A stretch of DNA of 64,000 nt from JANQIO01 sp043585095 (GCA_043585095.1 CP121321.1:3410001-3474000), one strand, 5' to 3'. Counted from the first letter of the stretch, positions 50,669-60,055 are shown. Notes: a model not told the origin generated them from the sequence alone. Translations and numbers: made by a program.

Positions 50669-51580
50669 ATGGCAACGAAAAAACGCGGTCTGGGCCGCGG
50701 TCTGGATGCTCTGTTGGGTGCCAGCACAGCCGGCGCTGACAAAGCAGAGGACGCCTCTGGTAGCGCGATTGGCGAAAGCGCTGATCAATCCGCGCATCAA
50801 AAAGTGGATTTGCGAGAAGTTCCGATTGACCTCATTCGCCGCGGTAAATATCAGCCGCGACGTGATATGGATCCCGATGCATTGCAGGAATTAGCCGACA
50901 GCATCAAGGCGCAGGGTGTTATGCAGCCTATAGTGATTCGTCCGGTAGCAGAGAACCGCTACGAAATCATCGCCGGCGAGCGTCGCTGGCGGGCGACGCA
51001 GCTGGCAGGGCTGGATGTTATTCCCGCGCAAATCCGAGAAGTGCCAGATGATGCGGCCATAGCGATGGCCCTCATAGAGAACATACAGCGGGAAGACCTT
51101 AATCCGGTTGAAGAAGCGATTGCCCTGCAACGCCTGCAGCAGGAATTTGAGCTGACGCAGCAGCAAGTGGCAGATGCTGTTGGCAAAAGCCGCAGCACGA
51201 TAACGAATCTATTGCGTTTGATGACGCTTCGCGACGATGTCAGAACCTTGCTTGAGCACGGTGATATCGAAATGGGTCATGCCCGGGCGCTGCTGGGTCT
51301 ACCCGGTGACGAGCAATCTGCAGCGGCACAGACTGTACTAAGCAAAGCCTTGTCGGTTAGACAGACCGAGGCCCTGGTAAGAACCCTGGTAGATGCTAAA
51401 AGCCGACCGGCAAAACCTGCCGACCGTATGGACCCTAACGTGAGAAAGCTGCAGGACGATTTGGCGGAAAAGCTCGGCGCTAAGGTTCAGATACAGCATG
51501 CGGCATCCGGCAAGGGGAAACTGATACTTTCATACAGTTCACTTGATGAACTAGACGGTATTCTCGAACATATCAAATAA
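50669..51580 (+). CDS. parB: Chromosome partitioning protein ParB
   Basis: A 303-residue CTPase/DNA-binding clamp. A basic N-terminus with KKRGLGRGLDALLG (ParA-stimulating) comes first, then the CTP-binding domain with GERRWRATQLAG (103–114). An HTH follows (LTQQQVADAVGKSRSTITNLLRL), and the C-terminal dimer domain completes it. Its likely targets are the two parS sites in recF. Confidence 0.97.
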   Translation: MATKKRGLGRGLDALLGASTAGADKAEDASGSAIGESADQSAHQKVDLREVPIDLIRRGKYQPRRDMDPDALQELADSIKAQGVMQPIVIRPVAENRYEIIAGERRWRATQLAGLDVIPAQIREVPDDAAIAMALIENIQREDLNPVEEAIALQRLQQEFELTQQQVADAVGKSRSTITNLLRLMTLRDDVRTLLEHGDIEMGHARALLGLPGDEQSAAAQTVLSKALSVRQTEALVRTLVDAKSRPAKPADRMDPNVRKLQDDLAEKLGAKVQIQHAASGKGKLILSYSSLDELDGILEHIK

Positions 51581-51880
51581 CCCGTGTCCCACTATATATA
51601 GGTAGTGTTTACAGTTTTACCACTACATAGAGATTTTTTTGCCGGACATCTTCTGAAACGTGTAGCGATCTTCCGCTATCTTGCTAGCAACGCTCCGGAA
51701 ACCCTTTAATTCATAGGCATTTCGGTTGAACCGGAGTAGGTATACACCCTATAATGCGCGCGCCTTGGAGAGGGGTCCTGTTTTATGTCGTCATTCGACT
51801 GGTATTCGAGAATGATCAGACAAGAGGACGGAGGCAGCAATCGCGGCCGAGCGGACCCGCGTCTTGCCTGGAGTTAGCTT
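51581..51880 (+). promoter_or_regulatory. parB–atpI spacer with the atp operon promoter
   Basis: TTGAAC (51726–51731), an 18-bp spacer and TATAAT (51750–51755) form a good sigma-70 promoter about 125 bp before atpI. Just after parB, GTAGTG (51602–51607) can pair with CACTAC (51621–51626), followed after seven bases by a T-run, a possible weak terminator. The remaining sequence shows no gene. Confidence 0.7.
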
Positions 51881-52267
51881 ATGAGTGGCGCCAGGATTTC
51901 AAGGCCACCAGTGTACCGTATAGCCGCTTACCAGCTTGCCGTGCTGCTACCCGCTGGCGTAGCACTGCAAATTTGGATTCCTGAAACTGCCCTGTCGTTT
52001 GTCGCTGGCAGTTTGATTGCGATTATCCCTCAGGCCTGGTTTGCACGCGGCGTATTTCGATGGCGTGGCGCGCGGTTTGCACAGCGCGCGGTGAGAGCAG
52101 GATACGTAGCAGAGATAGGCAAATATACTCTGTCTGCTGCGGGATTTGCTCTGGTGTTTGCGCTGCTCCGGCCAATTAGTGGCGGCATGGTATTCGTCGG
52201 TTACGGCGTCATGCTAGCGATACAGATAATCGGCGCCTGGCGGCTGCTTCGGGCAGCAAAAGCATAA
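51881..52267 (+). CDS. atpI: ATP synthase subunit I (AtpI)
   Basis: A 128-residue membrane protein with about four helices (YQLAVLLPAGVALQIWI; LSFVAGSLIAIIPQAWFARGVF; YTLSAAGFALVFALL; GYGVMLAIQIIGAWRLL). It matches AtpI, which assists c-ring assembly and is the first gene of most proteobacterial atp operons. The weakly conserved family makes the name rest partly on context. Confidence 0.85.
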   Translation: MSGARISRPPVYRIAAYQLAVLLPAGVALQIWIPETALSFVAGSLIAIIPQAWFARGVFRWRGARFAQRAVRAGYVAEIGKYTLSAAGFALVFALLRPISGGMVFVGYGVMLAIQIIGAWRLLRAAKA

Positions 52268-52408
52268 ACGCTGCCACGCAGTTTTTATGCCGACACAGAT
52301 TGAATATAGCTATTTGAACGAGGTGCGCTGCAGACGCTTTCCGCCCGCGGCGCACAGACACAGTTAGATACATCGTTGACCACAGAACTGCAGGGTATGA
52401 ATTAGGAC

Positions 52409-53296
52409 ATGGCATCAGCTGGCGAAGGCGGACCAACGGTCTCCGAGTACATTGTTCACCACCTGACGAACCTTACCTACGGTAAGCTACCGGAGGGCAC
52501 TGTTCGCTATGACGGTAGCGTAGTGGCCGACGGAGGTGTTTGGACCATGGCCCATGGCGGCGAAGAAGCAGCCATGATGGGCTTCAACGCCATTCACGTG
52601 GACAGTATGGCGTGGTCACTAGGCCTCGGTATTCTGTTCTGCTGGTTGTTTCGCCGCGTTGCTGTCAAAGCAAATAGCGGTGTGCCAAGCGGTTTTGTCA
52701 ATCTGGCCGAAATGGTCATAGAGTTTGTCGACAATACTGTCAAAGACACCTTCCACGGACGAAACCCCCTGGTCGCCCCCCTGGCGCTGACCATCTTTGT
52801 TTGGGTTTTTCTAATGAATTTAATGGACCTGGTTCCCGTTGACTGGATCCCCGAGCTACTGCTGCTAGTCGGCGTTGAATACCAGAAAGTAGTGCCATCA
52901 ACTGACCCGAATATCACCATGGGCATGGCGGTCGGCGTGTTCATACTGATGCTGTTTTACTCGATTAAAATCAAAGGGATGGGCTTTGTTAAAGAGCTCA
53001 CCTTGCATCCCTTTGAACACCCGGTATTCATTCCCATCAACCTGTTTATGGAAACCGTTGGCCTGCTGGCCAAGCCGTTCTCTCTGGGACTGCGGCTGTT
53101 CGGCAACATGTATGCCGGCGAAATGATCTTTATTTTGATTGCTGCGCTGTACAGCGCAGGCGCTCTGTGGATGGCTCCGGCGGGACTACTACAGGTCGGC
53201 TGGGCGATCTTTCATATTTTGGTAATTACCTTGCAAGCCTTCATTTTTATGGTCCTGACTGTGGTGTATCTCAGTATGGCCCACGAAGACCATTAA
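52409..53296 (+). CDS. atpB: ATP synthase F0 subunit a
   Basis: A 295-residue membrane subunit with five or six helices forming the proton half-channels. The conserved arginine lies in SLGLRLFGNMYAGEMI, and VILQAFIFMVLT-like helix 5 is present (ITLQAFIFMVLTVVYL). The N-terminus SEYIVHHLTNLTYGKLPEG is typical of gammaproteobacteria. The start region is odd: AGGA ends one base before the ATG, and a two-codon frame ATG-AAT-TAG (52397–52405) precedes it. Confidence 0.96.
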   Translation: MASAGEGGPTVSEYIVHHLTNLTYGKLPEGTVRYDGSVVADGGVWTMAHGGEEAAMMGFNAIHVDSMAWSLGLGILFCWLFRRVAVKANSGVPSGFVNLAEMVIEFVDNTVKDTFHGRNPLVAPLALTIFVWVFLMNLMDLVPVDWIPELLLLVGVEYQKVVPSTDPNITMGMAVGVFILMLFYSIKIKGMGFVKELTLHPFEHPVFIPINLFMETVGLLAKPFSLGLRLFGNMYAGEMIFILIAALYSAGALWMAPAGLLQVGWAIFHILVITLQAFIFMVLTVVYLSMAHEDH

Positions 53297-53336
53297 TCGT
53301 TTTATAACGTTGTAAACCTTTAGTTAGGAGAAAAAC

Positions 53337-53564
53337 ATGGAACTTATCTACGTAGCGGCAGCAATAATGATGGGCCTTGGCGGCCTCGGTGCTGCCATTG
53401 GTGTTGGCCTGTTGGGCGGCAAGCTGATCGAAGGCTCTGCACGTCAGCCTGAGCTCGCACCCAAGCTGCAGGTAACCTTCTTCCTGGGCGCAGGTCTGGT
53501 CGACGCTATCCCCATCATTGGTGTGGGCATCGCGATGTACCTGATCTTTGTAGTGGCCGGTTAA
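53337..53564 (+). CDS. atpE: ATP synthase F0 subunit c
   Basis: A 75-residue hairpin of two helices. The glycine-rich first helix is GLGGLGAAIGVGLLGG, the polar loop ARQPEL, and the ion-carrying carboxylate D56 is in GLVDAIPIIGVG. No extra Na+-ligand set (such as E–x–S/T pairs) is seen, so a proton ring is likely. TTAGGAG stands before the ATG. Confidence 0.97.
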   Translation: MELIYVAAAIMMGLGGLGAAIGVGLLGGKLIEGSARQPELAPKLQVTFFLGAGLVDAIPIIGVGIAMYLIFVVAG

Positions 53565-53692
53565 TCGCTGCTTAAGCCTTGGTTAACAAACGGGGTGCCA
53601 GCAGGGTTACCCACGTGGTTAACACATACGGTAATGCCGGGCCTGCATGAACAAGCAAACCCGGCACCCAGCAACACTGTGAGGAGCGTAGC

Positions 53693-54163
53693 GTGAACTT
53701 AAATCTTACGCTGATCGGACAAACGCTGGCTTTTGCAGCCTTTGTCATATTCTGCATGAAGTATGTATGGCCGCCGATACTGGCTGCTATGCAGGAGCGT
53801 GCCGATAAAATCGCTGACGGTTTAGCCGCGGCGGATCGCGCCAGCCATGATCTCGAGTTGGCGCAGGAAAAAGCGGTTGAACGCCTTAAAGAAGCCAAGG
53901 AAGAAGCCGCTGGCATTCTGGACTCAGCGAACAAGCGAGCGAACCAGATTGTTGAAGAAGCGAAAACTCAGGCCCGTGATGAAGGCGAGCGCCTGAAAGA
54001 GGCAGCCCAGTCCGAAATCGAGCAGGAAGTAAACCGTGCACGTGAACAGCTGCGCGGCCAGGTCGCTGCACTGGCTTTGACTGGCGCCGAGAAAATACTG
54101 GCAGCAGAAATCGACATGCAACGCCACAGTGAGCTGGTAGACAAGCTCGCGGCAGAGCTTTGA
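53693..54163 (+). CDS. atpF: ATP synthase F0 subunit b
   Basis: A 156-residue stator subunit. One N-terminal helix (LTLIGQTLAFAAFVIFCMKYVW) is followed by a long charged coiled coil (about residues 35–140, rich in Ala/Glu/Arg). The usual length for this family is 156. The 128-bp gap after atpE holds no gene. The stop lies 1 bp before atpH. Confidence 0.97.
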   Translation: MNLNLTLIGQTLAFAAFVIFCMKYVWPPILAAMQERADKIADGLAAADRASHDLELAQEKAVERLKEAKEEAAGILDSANKRANQIVEEAKTQARDEGERLKEAAQSEIEQEVNRAREQLRGQVAALALTGAEKILAAEIDMQRHSELVDKLAAEL

Positions 54164-54164
54164 T

Positions 54165-54701
54165 ATGGCAGAGTTAAGCACACTGGCACGACCCTACGCC
54201 CGCGCGGCGTTTGAGTACGCTCGCGATAAATCCGCGTTGGATCAGTGGTCTACAGCGCTGACGACGGCGGCTAATGTTTGTGCACAGAAGCGAGTCGCCG
54301 CCCTATTGGCCAGCCCTGAGCATACGTCTTCAGCTTTGTCGGCGATGTTAACGGATTTGTGCGGCGATGCACTTGGCGATGATCAGCGCAATTTTATTCG
54401 GGTGCTGGCAGCAAATAAGCGCCTGCCCCTGTTGCCGGAGATCAACCTGTTGTTTGATGCACTGAAGGCCGAACAAGAACGCAGCGTTGACGTCACCGTT
54501 GTATCTGCTTATCCAGTCGCCGACGACACCAAGGCGACATTAACAACTGTTTTGAGCAAGAAACTGGAACGCGACGTCGGGGTAGAGACCCAGGTCGACG
54601 AAGCCCTTCTGGGCGGCGTCCTGATCCGTGCCGGCGATTTGGTTATCGATGGCTCAGTGCGCGGACGGCTGAACAAACTGTCCGAGGCAATGAACTCCTG
54701 A
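54165..54701 (+). CDS. atpH: ATP synthase F1 subunit delta
   Basis: A 178-residue soluble subunit linking the stator to F1. The N-terminal TLARPYARAAFEYARDKSALDQW and the C-terminal LLGGVLIRAGDLVIDGSVRGRLNKL are family signatures. It lies between atpF and atpA in the usual order. Confidence 0.97.
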   Translation: MAELSTLARPYARAAFEYARDKSALDQWSTALTTAANVCAQKRVAALLASPEHTSSALSAMLTDLCGDALGDDQRNFIRVLAANKRLPLLPEINLLFDALKAEQERSVDVTVVSAYPVADDTKATLTTVLSKKLERDVGVETQVDEALLGGVLIRAGDLVIDGSVRGRLNKLSEAMNS

Positions 54702-54732
54702 GTGATCAGGATCTAGAATTGAGGAACCCAGC

Positions 54733-56277
54733 ATGCAGCAACTGAATCCATCTGAGATCAGTGAAATCATCAAGCAGCGCATCGAGCAGCTTGATGTCAG
54801 CACCGAAGCCAGCAACGAAGGCACCATTGTCTCCGTCAGTGACGGTATCATTCGTATTCATGGCCTCAACGAGGTGATGTATGGCGAGATGATTGAATTC
54901 GACGGTGGCATCTACGGCATGGCGCTTAACCTGGAGCGCGACTCCGTCGGTGCGGTTATCCTTGGCGACTATAAGAGCCTGGCAGAAGGCCAGACCTGTC
55001 GCTGCACCGGCCGAATTCTGGAAGTACCTGTAGGTCCCGAGCTACAAGGACGCGTTGTCGATGCCCTGGGCAACCCGATCGACGGTAAAGGCCCCGTCAA
55101 TGCGGCGATGACTGACGCCCTCGAAAAGGTAGCGCCAGGGGTTATCGCCAGGCAGTCTGTTGATCAACCGGTACAGATTGGCTTGAAAGCAATTGACGCG
55201 ATGGTTCCGATCGGCCGCGGCCAGCGGGAGCTGATTATTGGTGACCGCCAGATTGGTAAGACTGCTATCGCGATTGACGCGATCATCAACCAGAAAAACA
55301 CCGGTATTAAATGTATTTACGTTGCCGTGGGCCAGAAGGCCTCTTCGGTAGCAGCGGTTGTGCGCAAGCTCGAAGAGCACGGCGCTATGGACCACACCAT
55401 TGTTGTGGCCGCTAATGCATCTGACCCCGCATCTATGCAGTTTCTGGCCCCCTTTGCGGGCTGCACCATGGGCGAGTATTACCGCGATCGCGGTGAAGAC
55501 GCGCTGATTATCTATGATGACCTGTCCAAGCAGGCTGTGGCTTATCGCCAGATTTCATTGCTGCTGCGCCGTCCGCCGGGCCGAGAGGCTTACCCCGGAG
55601 ACGTGTTTTACTTGCACTCCCGCCTGCTAGAGCGTGCCGCACGCGTCAACGCAGATTACGTAGAAAACTTTACCAATGGCGAAGTAAAAGGCCAGACAGG
55701 CTCCCTGACGGCCCTGCCGGTGATTGAAACGCAGGCCGGCGACGTGTCGGCGTTTGTACCGACTAACGTGATTTCAATCACTGATGGTCAGATCTTCCTG
55801 GAAAGCGACATGTTCAACTCCGGCGTACGTCCGGCGATGAACGCCGGTATCTCTGTATCGCGTGTTGGTGGCGCCGCTCAGACGCGCATCATGAACAAGC
55901 TGTCCGGCGGCATTCGTACCGCGTTAGCGCAGTATCGGGAGCTGGCAGCATTCTCGCAGTTTGCCTCAGACCTTGATGACGCCACTAAAGCACAGCTGGA
56001 CCACGGCGAACGCGTCACTGAATTGATGAAGCAAAAGCAGTACGCGCCTCTGTCGGTAGCGGAAATGGGCGTACTACTTTACGCGGCCAACAATGAATAC
56101 CTGCAGGACGTCGAGGTAGAGAAAATCGGCGATTTTGAATCGGCGCTGCTGGCTTATATGCACAGCGAACACGGTTCCTTGATGAGCAGCATTGTTGAGT
56201 CAGGTGATTGGAATGACGATTTGGCTGCTCAATTCAAAGGCGCCATCGAGGCATTCAAGTCAACTCAGACCTGGTAA
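54733..56277 (+). CDS. atpA: ATP synthase F1 subunit alpha
   Basis: A 514-residue non-catalytic nucleotide-binding subunit. The P-loop is GDRQIGKTAIAID (about 169–181), with LIIYDDLSKQAVAYRQISLLLRRPPGREAYPGD and the signature AQTRIMNKLSGGIRTALAQYRELAAF. N-terminal and C-terminal domains are complete. A GAGGAA site precedes its ATG. Confidence 0.98.
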   Translation: MQQLNPSEISEIIKQRIEQLDVSTEASNEGTIVSVSDGIIRIHGLNEVMYGEMIEFDGGIYGMALNLERDSVGAVILGDYKSLAEGQTCRCTGRILEVPVGPELQGRVVDALGNPIDGKGPVNAAMTDALEKVAPGVIARQSVDQPVQIGLKAIDAMVPIGRGQRELIIGDRQIGKTAIAIDAIINQKNTGIKCIYVAVGQKASSVAAVVRKLEEHGAMDHTIVVAANASDPASMQFLAPFAGCTMGEYYRDRGEDALIIYDDLSKQAVAYRQISLLLRRPPGREAYPGDVFYLHSRLLERAARVNADYVENFTNGEVKGQTGSLTALPVIETQAGDVSAFVPTNVISITDGQIFLESDMFNSGVRPAMNAGISVSRVGGAAQTRIMNKLSGGIRTALAQYRELAAFSQFASDLDDATKAQLDHGERVTELMKQKQYAPLSVAEMGVLLYAANNEYLQDVEVEKIGDFESALLAYMHSEHGSLMSSIVESGDWNDDLAAQFKGAIEAFKSTQTW

Positions 56278-56295
56278 GGCGGTCCGGAGCTCACC

Positions 56296-57159
56296 ATGGC
56301 AGCAGGAAAAGAAATTCGCACGAAGATCTCGAGTATTCAAAGCACTCAGAAGATCACCAGTGCGATGGAAATGGTCGCAGCGAGTAAGATGCGACGCGCA
56401 CAAGAGCGCATGGAATTAGGCAAACCCTACGCCAATCGTATGCGCAGCGTCGTTGGCCACCTTGCCAATGCCCAGCCTGAATACCAGCATCTGTATATGG
56501 AGCAGCGCGACGTAAAGCGCGTGGGCTACATTTTTGTCTCAACAGATCGCGGTTTGTGTGGTGGCCTTAACATCAACTTGTTTAAGGCTGGTATCCGCTC
56601 GATGAAAGAGTGGGACGATCAGGGTGTGCCCGTTGACCTGTGTTTGATTGGCGCCAAGTCGTCAGCATTTTTCGGTAGCTTCGGCGGCAACATCGTCGCG
56701 GCAACCCGTGACCTCGGTGAAGAGCCGACCCTGTCGCATCTGATTGGCTCGGTTAAAACCATGCTAGACGCTTATGCGGCGGGCGACATCGACAAGCTGT
56801 ATCTGGTGAGTAACGAATTCATCAACACGATGACCCAGAACCCCACTGTAGAGCAGATCTTGCCGCTGGTCGCGGAAGAGAGCGACGAGATGCAGCACCA
56901 CTGGGATTATATCTACGAGCCCGAAGCGCGCGATCTGCTGAACGGACTGTTGGCGCGGTATATCGAGTCCATGGTCTATCAGGCGGTGGTCGAGAACGGC
57001 GCATGTGAGCAGGCCGCACGCATGTTGGCGATGAAAAATGCCACCGATAACGCCGGCGAGCTTATCGACGATCTGCAGCTTATCTACAACAAAGCGCGAC
57101 AGGCTGCGATTACGCAGGAACTTTCAGAAATTGTGGGTGGTGCTGCGGCGATCGAGTGA
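56296..57159 (+). CDS. atpG: ATP synthase F1 subunit gamma
   Basis: A 287-residue central-shaft subunit with N- and C-terminal helices forming the coiled coil (GKEIRTKISSIQSTQKITSAMEMVAASKMRRAQERM; the C-terminal ITQELSEIVGGAAAI). The SDRGLCGGLN motif is present as STDRGLCGGLNIN. It lies 18 bp after atpA. Confidence 0.97.
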   Translation: MAAGKEIRTKISSIQSTQKITSAMEMVAASKMRRAQERMELGKPYANRMRSVVGHLANAQPEYQHLYMEQRDVKRVGYIFVSTDRGLCGGLNINLFKAGIRSMKEWDDQGVPVDLCLIGAKSSAFFGSFGGNIVAATRDLGEEPTLSHLIGSVKTMLDAYAAGDIDKLYLVSNEFINTMTQNPTVEQILPLVAEESDEMQHHWDYIYEPEARDLLNGLLARYIESMVYQAVVENGACEQAARMLAMKNATDNAGELIDDLQLIYNKARQAAITQELSEIVGGAAAIE

Positions 57160-57209
57160 TCGCTGCACACCATCGATAACAACCGTATTTAGGAATAGAG
57201 GATTCGAAC

Positions 57210-58607
57210 ATGAGCAGCGGACGGATCGTACAGGTCATCGGCGCGGTAATTGACGTGGAGTTTCCACGCGACGCAGTCCCGCAGGTATACGACGCACTCA
57301 AGGTCACTGAGAAAGATCTGACCCTGGAAGTGCAGCAACAGCTCGGTGATGGTGTTGTGCGCGCTATTGCGATGGGTTCATCGGAAGGCCTGTCACGTGG
57401 CCTGTCTGTCGAGAACACCCAGGCACCCATTTCGGTGCCAGTTGGCGTTGAGACGCTGGGTCGAATCATGGACGTGTTGGGTAATCCCATCGATGAGCGA
57501 GGCCCGATCGGTGAGCAGGAACGGTCATCAATACACCGCGACGCACCGACCTATGAAGAGCTGTCTGCGTCTGACGACCTGCTTGAGACCGGCATCAAGG
57601 TTATCGATCTGGTCTGCCCCTTCGCCAAAGGCGGTAAAGTAGGCCTGTTTGGTGGTGCCGGTGTTGGTAAAACCGTCAACATGATGGAGTTGATTAACAA
57701 CATTGCTACCGAGCACTCCGGTTTGTCTGTGTTCGCGGGTGTTGGCGAGCGGACTCGTGAAGGTAACGACTTCTACTACGAGATGCAGGAGTCCAAGGTT
57801 GTTGACGCAGAGAACCTCGCTAACTCTAAAGTCGCGATGGTTTATGGCCAGATGAATGAGCCCCCCGGAAACCGCTTGCGCGTTGCCTTGACGGGTTTGA
57901 CCATGGCTGAAAAATTCCGCGACGAGGGCCGTGACGTACTGCTGTTTGTCGACAACATCTACCGTTATACGCTGGCGGGCACGGAAGTATCCGCACTGCT
58001 TGGTCGTATGCCTTCCGCGGTAGGCTACCAGCCAACGCTAGCACAGGAGATGGGTGAGCTGCAGGAACGTATCACGTCCACGCGCACCGGCTCTATTACC
58101 TCTATTCAGGCGGTATACGTACCTGCGGATGACTTGACCGACCCCTCGCCGGCAACCACCTTTGCCCACCTGGACTCTACGGTTGTACTGAGCCGTGATA
58201 TCGCCGCCAAGGGTATCTATCCCGCGGTAGATCCGCTGGACTCCACCTCACGCCAGCTCGACCCACTGATTATTGGTGCGGACCACTACGCCGTCGCGCG
58301 AGGCGTGCAGACCGTTCTTCAACGCTACAAAGAGCTTAAAGACATTATCGCGATCCTGGGTATGGACGAGCTGTCAGAAGAAGACAAGTTGACCGTATCC
58401 CGTGCGCGTAAAATCGAACGCTTCCTGTCACAGCCCTTCCACGTGGCAGAAGTCTTCACTGGCTCACCGGGCAAGTACGTGTCGCTTAAGGACACTATTG
58501 CCGGCTTTAAAGGCCTCCTGGATGGCGACTATGACGACCTGCCCGAGCAGGCCTTCTACATGGTTGGCAACATGGAAGAAGCCATTGAGAAAGCGAAGAA
58601 CCTGTAA
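57210..58607 (+). CDS. atpD: ATP synthase F1 subunit beta
   Basis: A 465-residue catalytic subunit. The P-loop is GGAGVGKT near residue 150, the catalytic glutamate lies in AGVGERTREGNDFYYEM, and the DELSEED lever is in GMDELSEEDKLTV. Length is typical of a plain gammaproteobacterial beta subunit. It precedes atpC by 21 bp. Confidence 0.98.
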   Translation: MSSGRIVQVIGAVIDVEFPRDAVPQVYDALKVTEKDLTLEVQQQLGDGVVRAIAMGSSEGLSRGLSVENTQAPISVPVGVETLGRIMDVLGNPIDERGPIGEQERSSIHRDAPTYEELSASDDLLETGIKVIDLVCPFAKGGKVGLFGGAGVGKTVNMMELINNIATEHSGLSVFAGVGERTREGNDFYYEMQESKVVDAENLANSKVAMVYGQMNEPPGNRLRVALTGLTMAEKFRDEGRDVLLFVDNIYRYTLAGTEVSALLGRMPSAVGYQPTLAQEMGELQERITSTRTGSITSIQAVYVPADDLTDPSPATTFAHLDSTVVLSRDIAAKGIYPAVDPLDSTSRQLDPLIIGADHYAVARGVQTVLQRYKELKDIIAILGMDELSEEDKLTVSRARKIERFLSQPFHVAEVFTGSPGKYVSLKDTIAGFKGLLDGDYDDLPEQAFYMVGNMEEAIEKAKNL

Positions 58608-58628
58608 GGTTCGAAGCGAGGTTAGCGA

Positions 58629-59057
58629 ATGAGCATGACCATACATTGCGACATTGTCTCCGCGGAAAGGGAAATCTTTTCCGGCCTGGTAGAGAGTTTG
58701 GTGGCGACCGGCTCACAGGGCGAGCTAGGTGTTAACTATGGGCATGCGCCCTTGCTAACCGACCTTGTGCCTGGCCCCGTTCGTATCGTCAAACAGAACG
58801 GCGAAGAAGAGGTTTTCTACGTGTCGGGCGGCTTCCTTGAGATTCAACCCGGTGTGGTATCGATTCTTGCCGATACGGCGCTCCGTGCCGATGATGTGGA
58901 TGAGGCCGCTGCTGAAGAGGCTCGTGAAGCAGCCGAGCGCGCTTTGCATGAGCAGTCCGGCGAGTTTGATTACGGCCGCGCGTCTGCGCAGCTAGCCGAA
59001 GCCGCCGCCCAGTTGCGCACGCTTCAAAAAATGCGCAATCGAGCGGGACGCGGTTAG
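58629..59057 (+). CDS. atpC: ATP synthase F1 subunit epsilon
   Basis: A 142-residue subunit. The N-terminal beta-barrel (IHCDIVSAEREIFSGLVESLVATGSQGELGVNYGHAPLLT) is followed by a two-helix C-terminal part (about 90–140) that inhibits ATP hydrolysis. It is the last atp gene; a strong terminator follows 36 bp after its stop. Confidence 0.97.
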   Translation: MSMTIHCDIVSAEREIFSGLVESLVATGSQGELGVNYGHAPLLTDLVPGPVRIVKQNGEEEVFYVSGGFLEIQPGVVSILADTALRADDVDEAAAEEAREAAERALHEQSGEFDYGRASAQLAEAAAQLRTLQKMRNRAGRG

Positions 59058-59093
59058 CAACTGGCGCCGTTGAGGCCTACCATAGGTACCCCG

Positions 59094-59119
59094 AAACCCC
59101 GGCTTGTCCGGGGTTTTTT
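59094..59119 (+). terminator. Rho-independent terminator of the atp operon
   Basis: AAACCCCGG, loop CTTGT and CCGGGGTTT form a 9-bp stem followed by a T-run (TTTTTT). It lies directly after atpC. Confidence 0.93.
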
Positions 59120-59193
59120 GTGCGGGGTAAAACGATTGGTATACCCGACGGATACAACACAATCAGGGCCTGAACGGCCGGCCTGGGGTCGAT

Positions 59194-59934
59194 TTACAGG
59201 AGCTTCCACAAGGTGTCGAACATAAGCTGTTGGGTGCTGGCGATAGCCCCGGATTCAATCACCACGACGCCAGGATAGTTTTCCTGCGCCAGGGTGATAA
59301 TGGCAACTTTGGGCGGAAAGATAGCGATATAGGAGGCGTCGCTATCCTCTTCAGCGGGAAGCCATTTGCGCTCGGCGAGCTCGGCCTCGTCACCGCCCTC
59401 GCCCACAGCAATTACTCGAACCTGAATTCCGCGGTGCACGCGTTGTCGGGTGAAGTTGGGAAAGGGGCGATACAAATGCTTGCGCAGGGTTTTTGTGGAA
59501 ATGACAGAATACGATGGGGTCGCCATCGACTCTGTGCTATCCAGAAGATCGCGCAATACCAGCTCGACACCGTCGTCCCCTTCGTAAAAGCGCACAATAT
59601 CTGGCAGTGCTTTGGGTTGTACGGCTTTGAGAGCGGGGATCACATCTTTTTTAAGTGACTCGATGGCCTGACTCAGTGCCTGCTGCCGACTCTCTCCCAG
59701 TCTTAACAGCTTGTCAGGATCTTCCGCCTGAAAAACGCGTCGCTTACCCCTGGGGAAGTAGCTGACAATACCGCGGTTGGCGAGTCGCTTCAGGGTCTCG
59801 TAGGTGGTGCCGCGGTTAATGCCTGACTCGGCGGCAACGTCACGGATGGAGGCGGGCCCGAGTCGCAGTAAGGCATGGTAGATGCGGATTTCGCGATCGC
59901 TGAGATCCAGCGCCCTTAGACTTTCCAGTTGCAT
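59194..59934 (-). CDS. TrmB-family transcriptional regulator, divergent from glmUS
   Basis: A 246-residue protein from the ATG at 59934, which has AGAGGAAAG seven bases upstream; a TTG at 59970 would add 12 residues. The N-terminal winged helix (LRALDLSDREIRIYHALLRLGPASIRDVAAESGINRGTTYETL, about 6–48) and the wing RGIVSYFPRGKRRVF match TrmB. A coiled segment and a C-terminal domain of the sugar-sensing type follow (about 115–246). TrmB proteins sense sugars or sugar phosphates. Its place next to glmU–glmS and the paired inverted repeats between them suggest it controls amino-sugar synthesis and itself. Pseudomonads use a DeoR-type GlmR near glmS instead. Confidence 0.88.
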   Translation of the reverse strand: MQLESLRALDLSDREIRIYHALLRLGPASIRDVAAESGINRGTTYETLKRLANRGIVSYFPRGKRRVFQAEDPDKLLRLGESRQQALSQAIESLKKDVIPALKAVQPKALPDIVRFYEGDDGVELVLRDLLDSTESMATPSYSVISTKTLRKHLYRPFPNFTRQRVHRGIQVRVIAVGEGGDEAELAERKWLPAEEDSDASYIAIFPPKVAIITLAQENYPGVVVIESGAIASTQQLMFDTLWKLL

Positions 59935-59963
59935 GAACGCACTTTCCTCTAACGCGCTGGTGA

Positions 59964-59984
59964 TTGTCAATTTATTAGTGACAA
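59964..59984. promoter_or_regulatory. Inverted repeat 1 (TTGTCA-N9-TGACAA), candidate operator
   Basis: A perfect 6-bp dyad with a 9-bp AT-rich spacer, 30 bp upstream of the regulator's start codon. Same half-site and spacing as repeat 2. Confidence 0.7.
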
Positions 59985-60014
59985 ATGGCGTTGTATTGAG
60001 AAATCACCGCAAAC

Positions 60015-60042
60015 ATAATGCTTTCCCGTCATATAATGTCAA
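60015..60042 (-). promoter_or_regulatory. Candidate promoter of the TrmB-family gene
   Basis: On the minus strand TTGACA (60042–60037) and CATTAT (60020–60015) are separated by 16 bp. The −35 box overlaps the left half of inverted repeat 2. Confidence 0.55.
60032..60037 (+). promoter_or_regulatory. Candidate −10 box for glmU–glmS
   Basis: A perfect TATAAT whose last base is the first base of inverted repeat 2. No good −35 lies upstream. An alternative weaker pair is TTGTAT (59991–59996)/CATAAT (60014–60019) with a 17-bp spacer. Confidence 0.5.
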
Positions 60043-60055
60043 AAAGTTACTGACA
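60037..60055. promoter_or_regulatory. Inverted repeat 2 (TGTCA-N9-TGACA), candidate operator
   Basis: A perfect 5-bp dyad with the same 9-bp spacer as repeat 1, centred 72 bp from it. It abuts a TATAAT box facing glmU and covers a TTGACA box facing the regulator. Confidence 0.7.

Noticed and set aside
58435..58452. A CTTCCACGTGGCAG sequence in atpD resembling parS
   Set aside because: Only the inner ten bases match; the right arm is wrong and the codons fit AtpD conservation.
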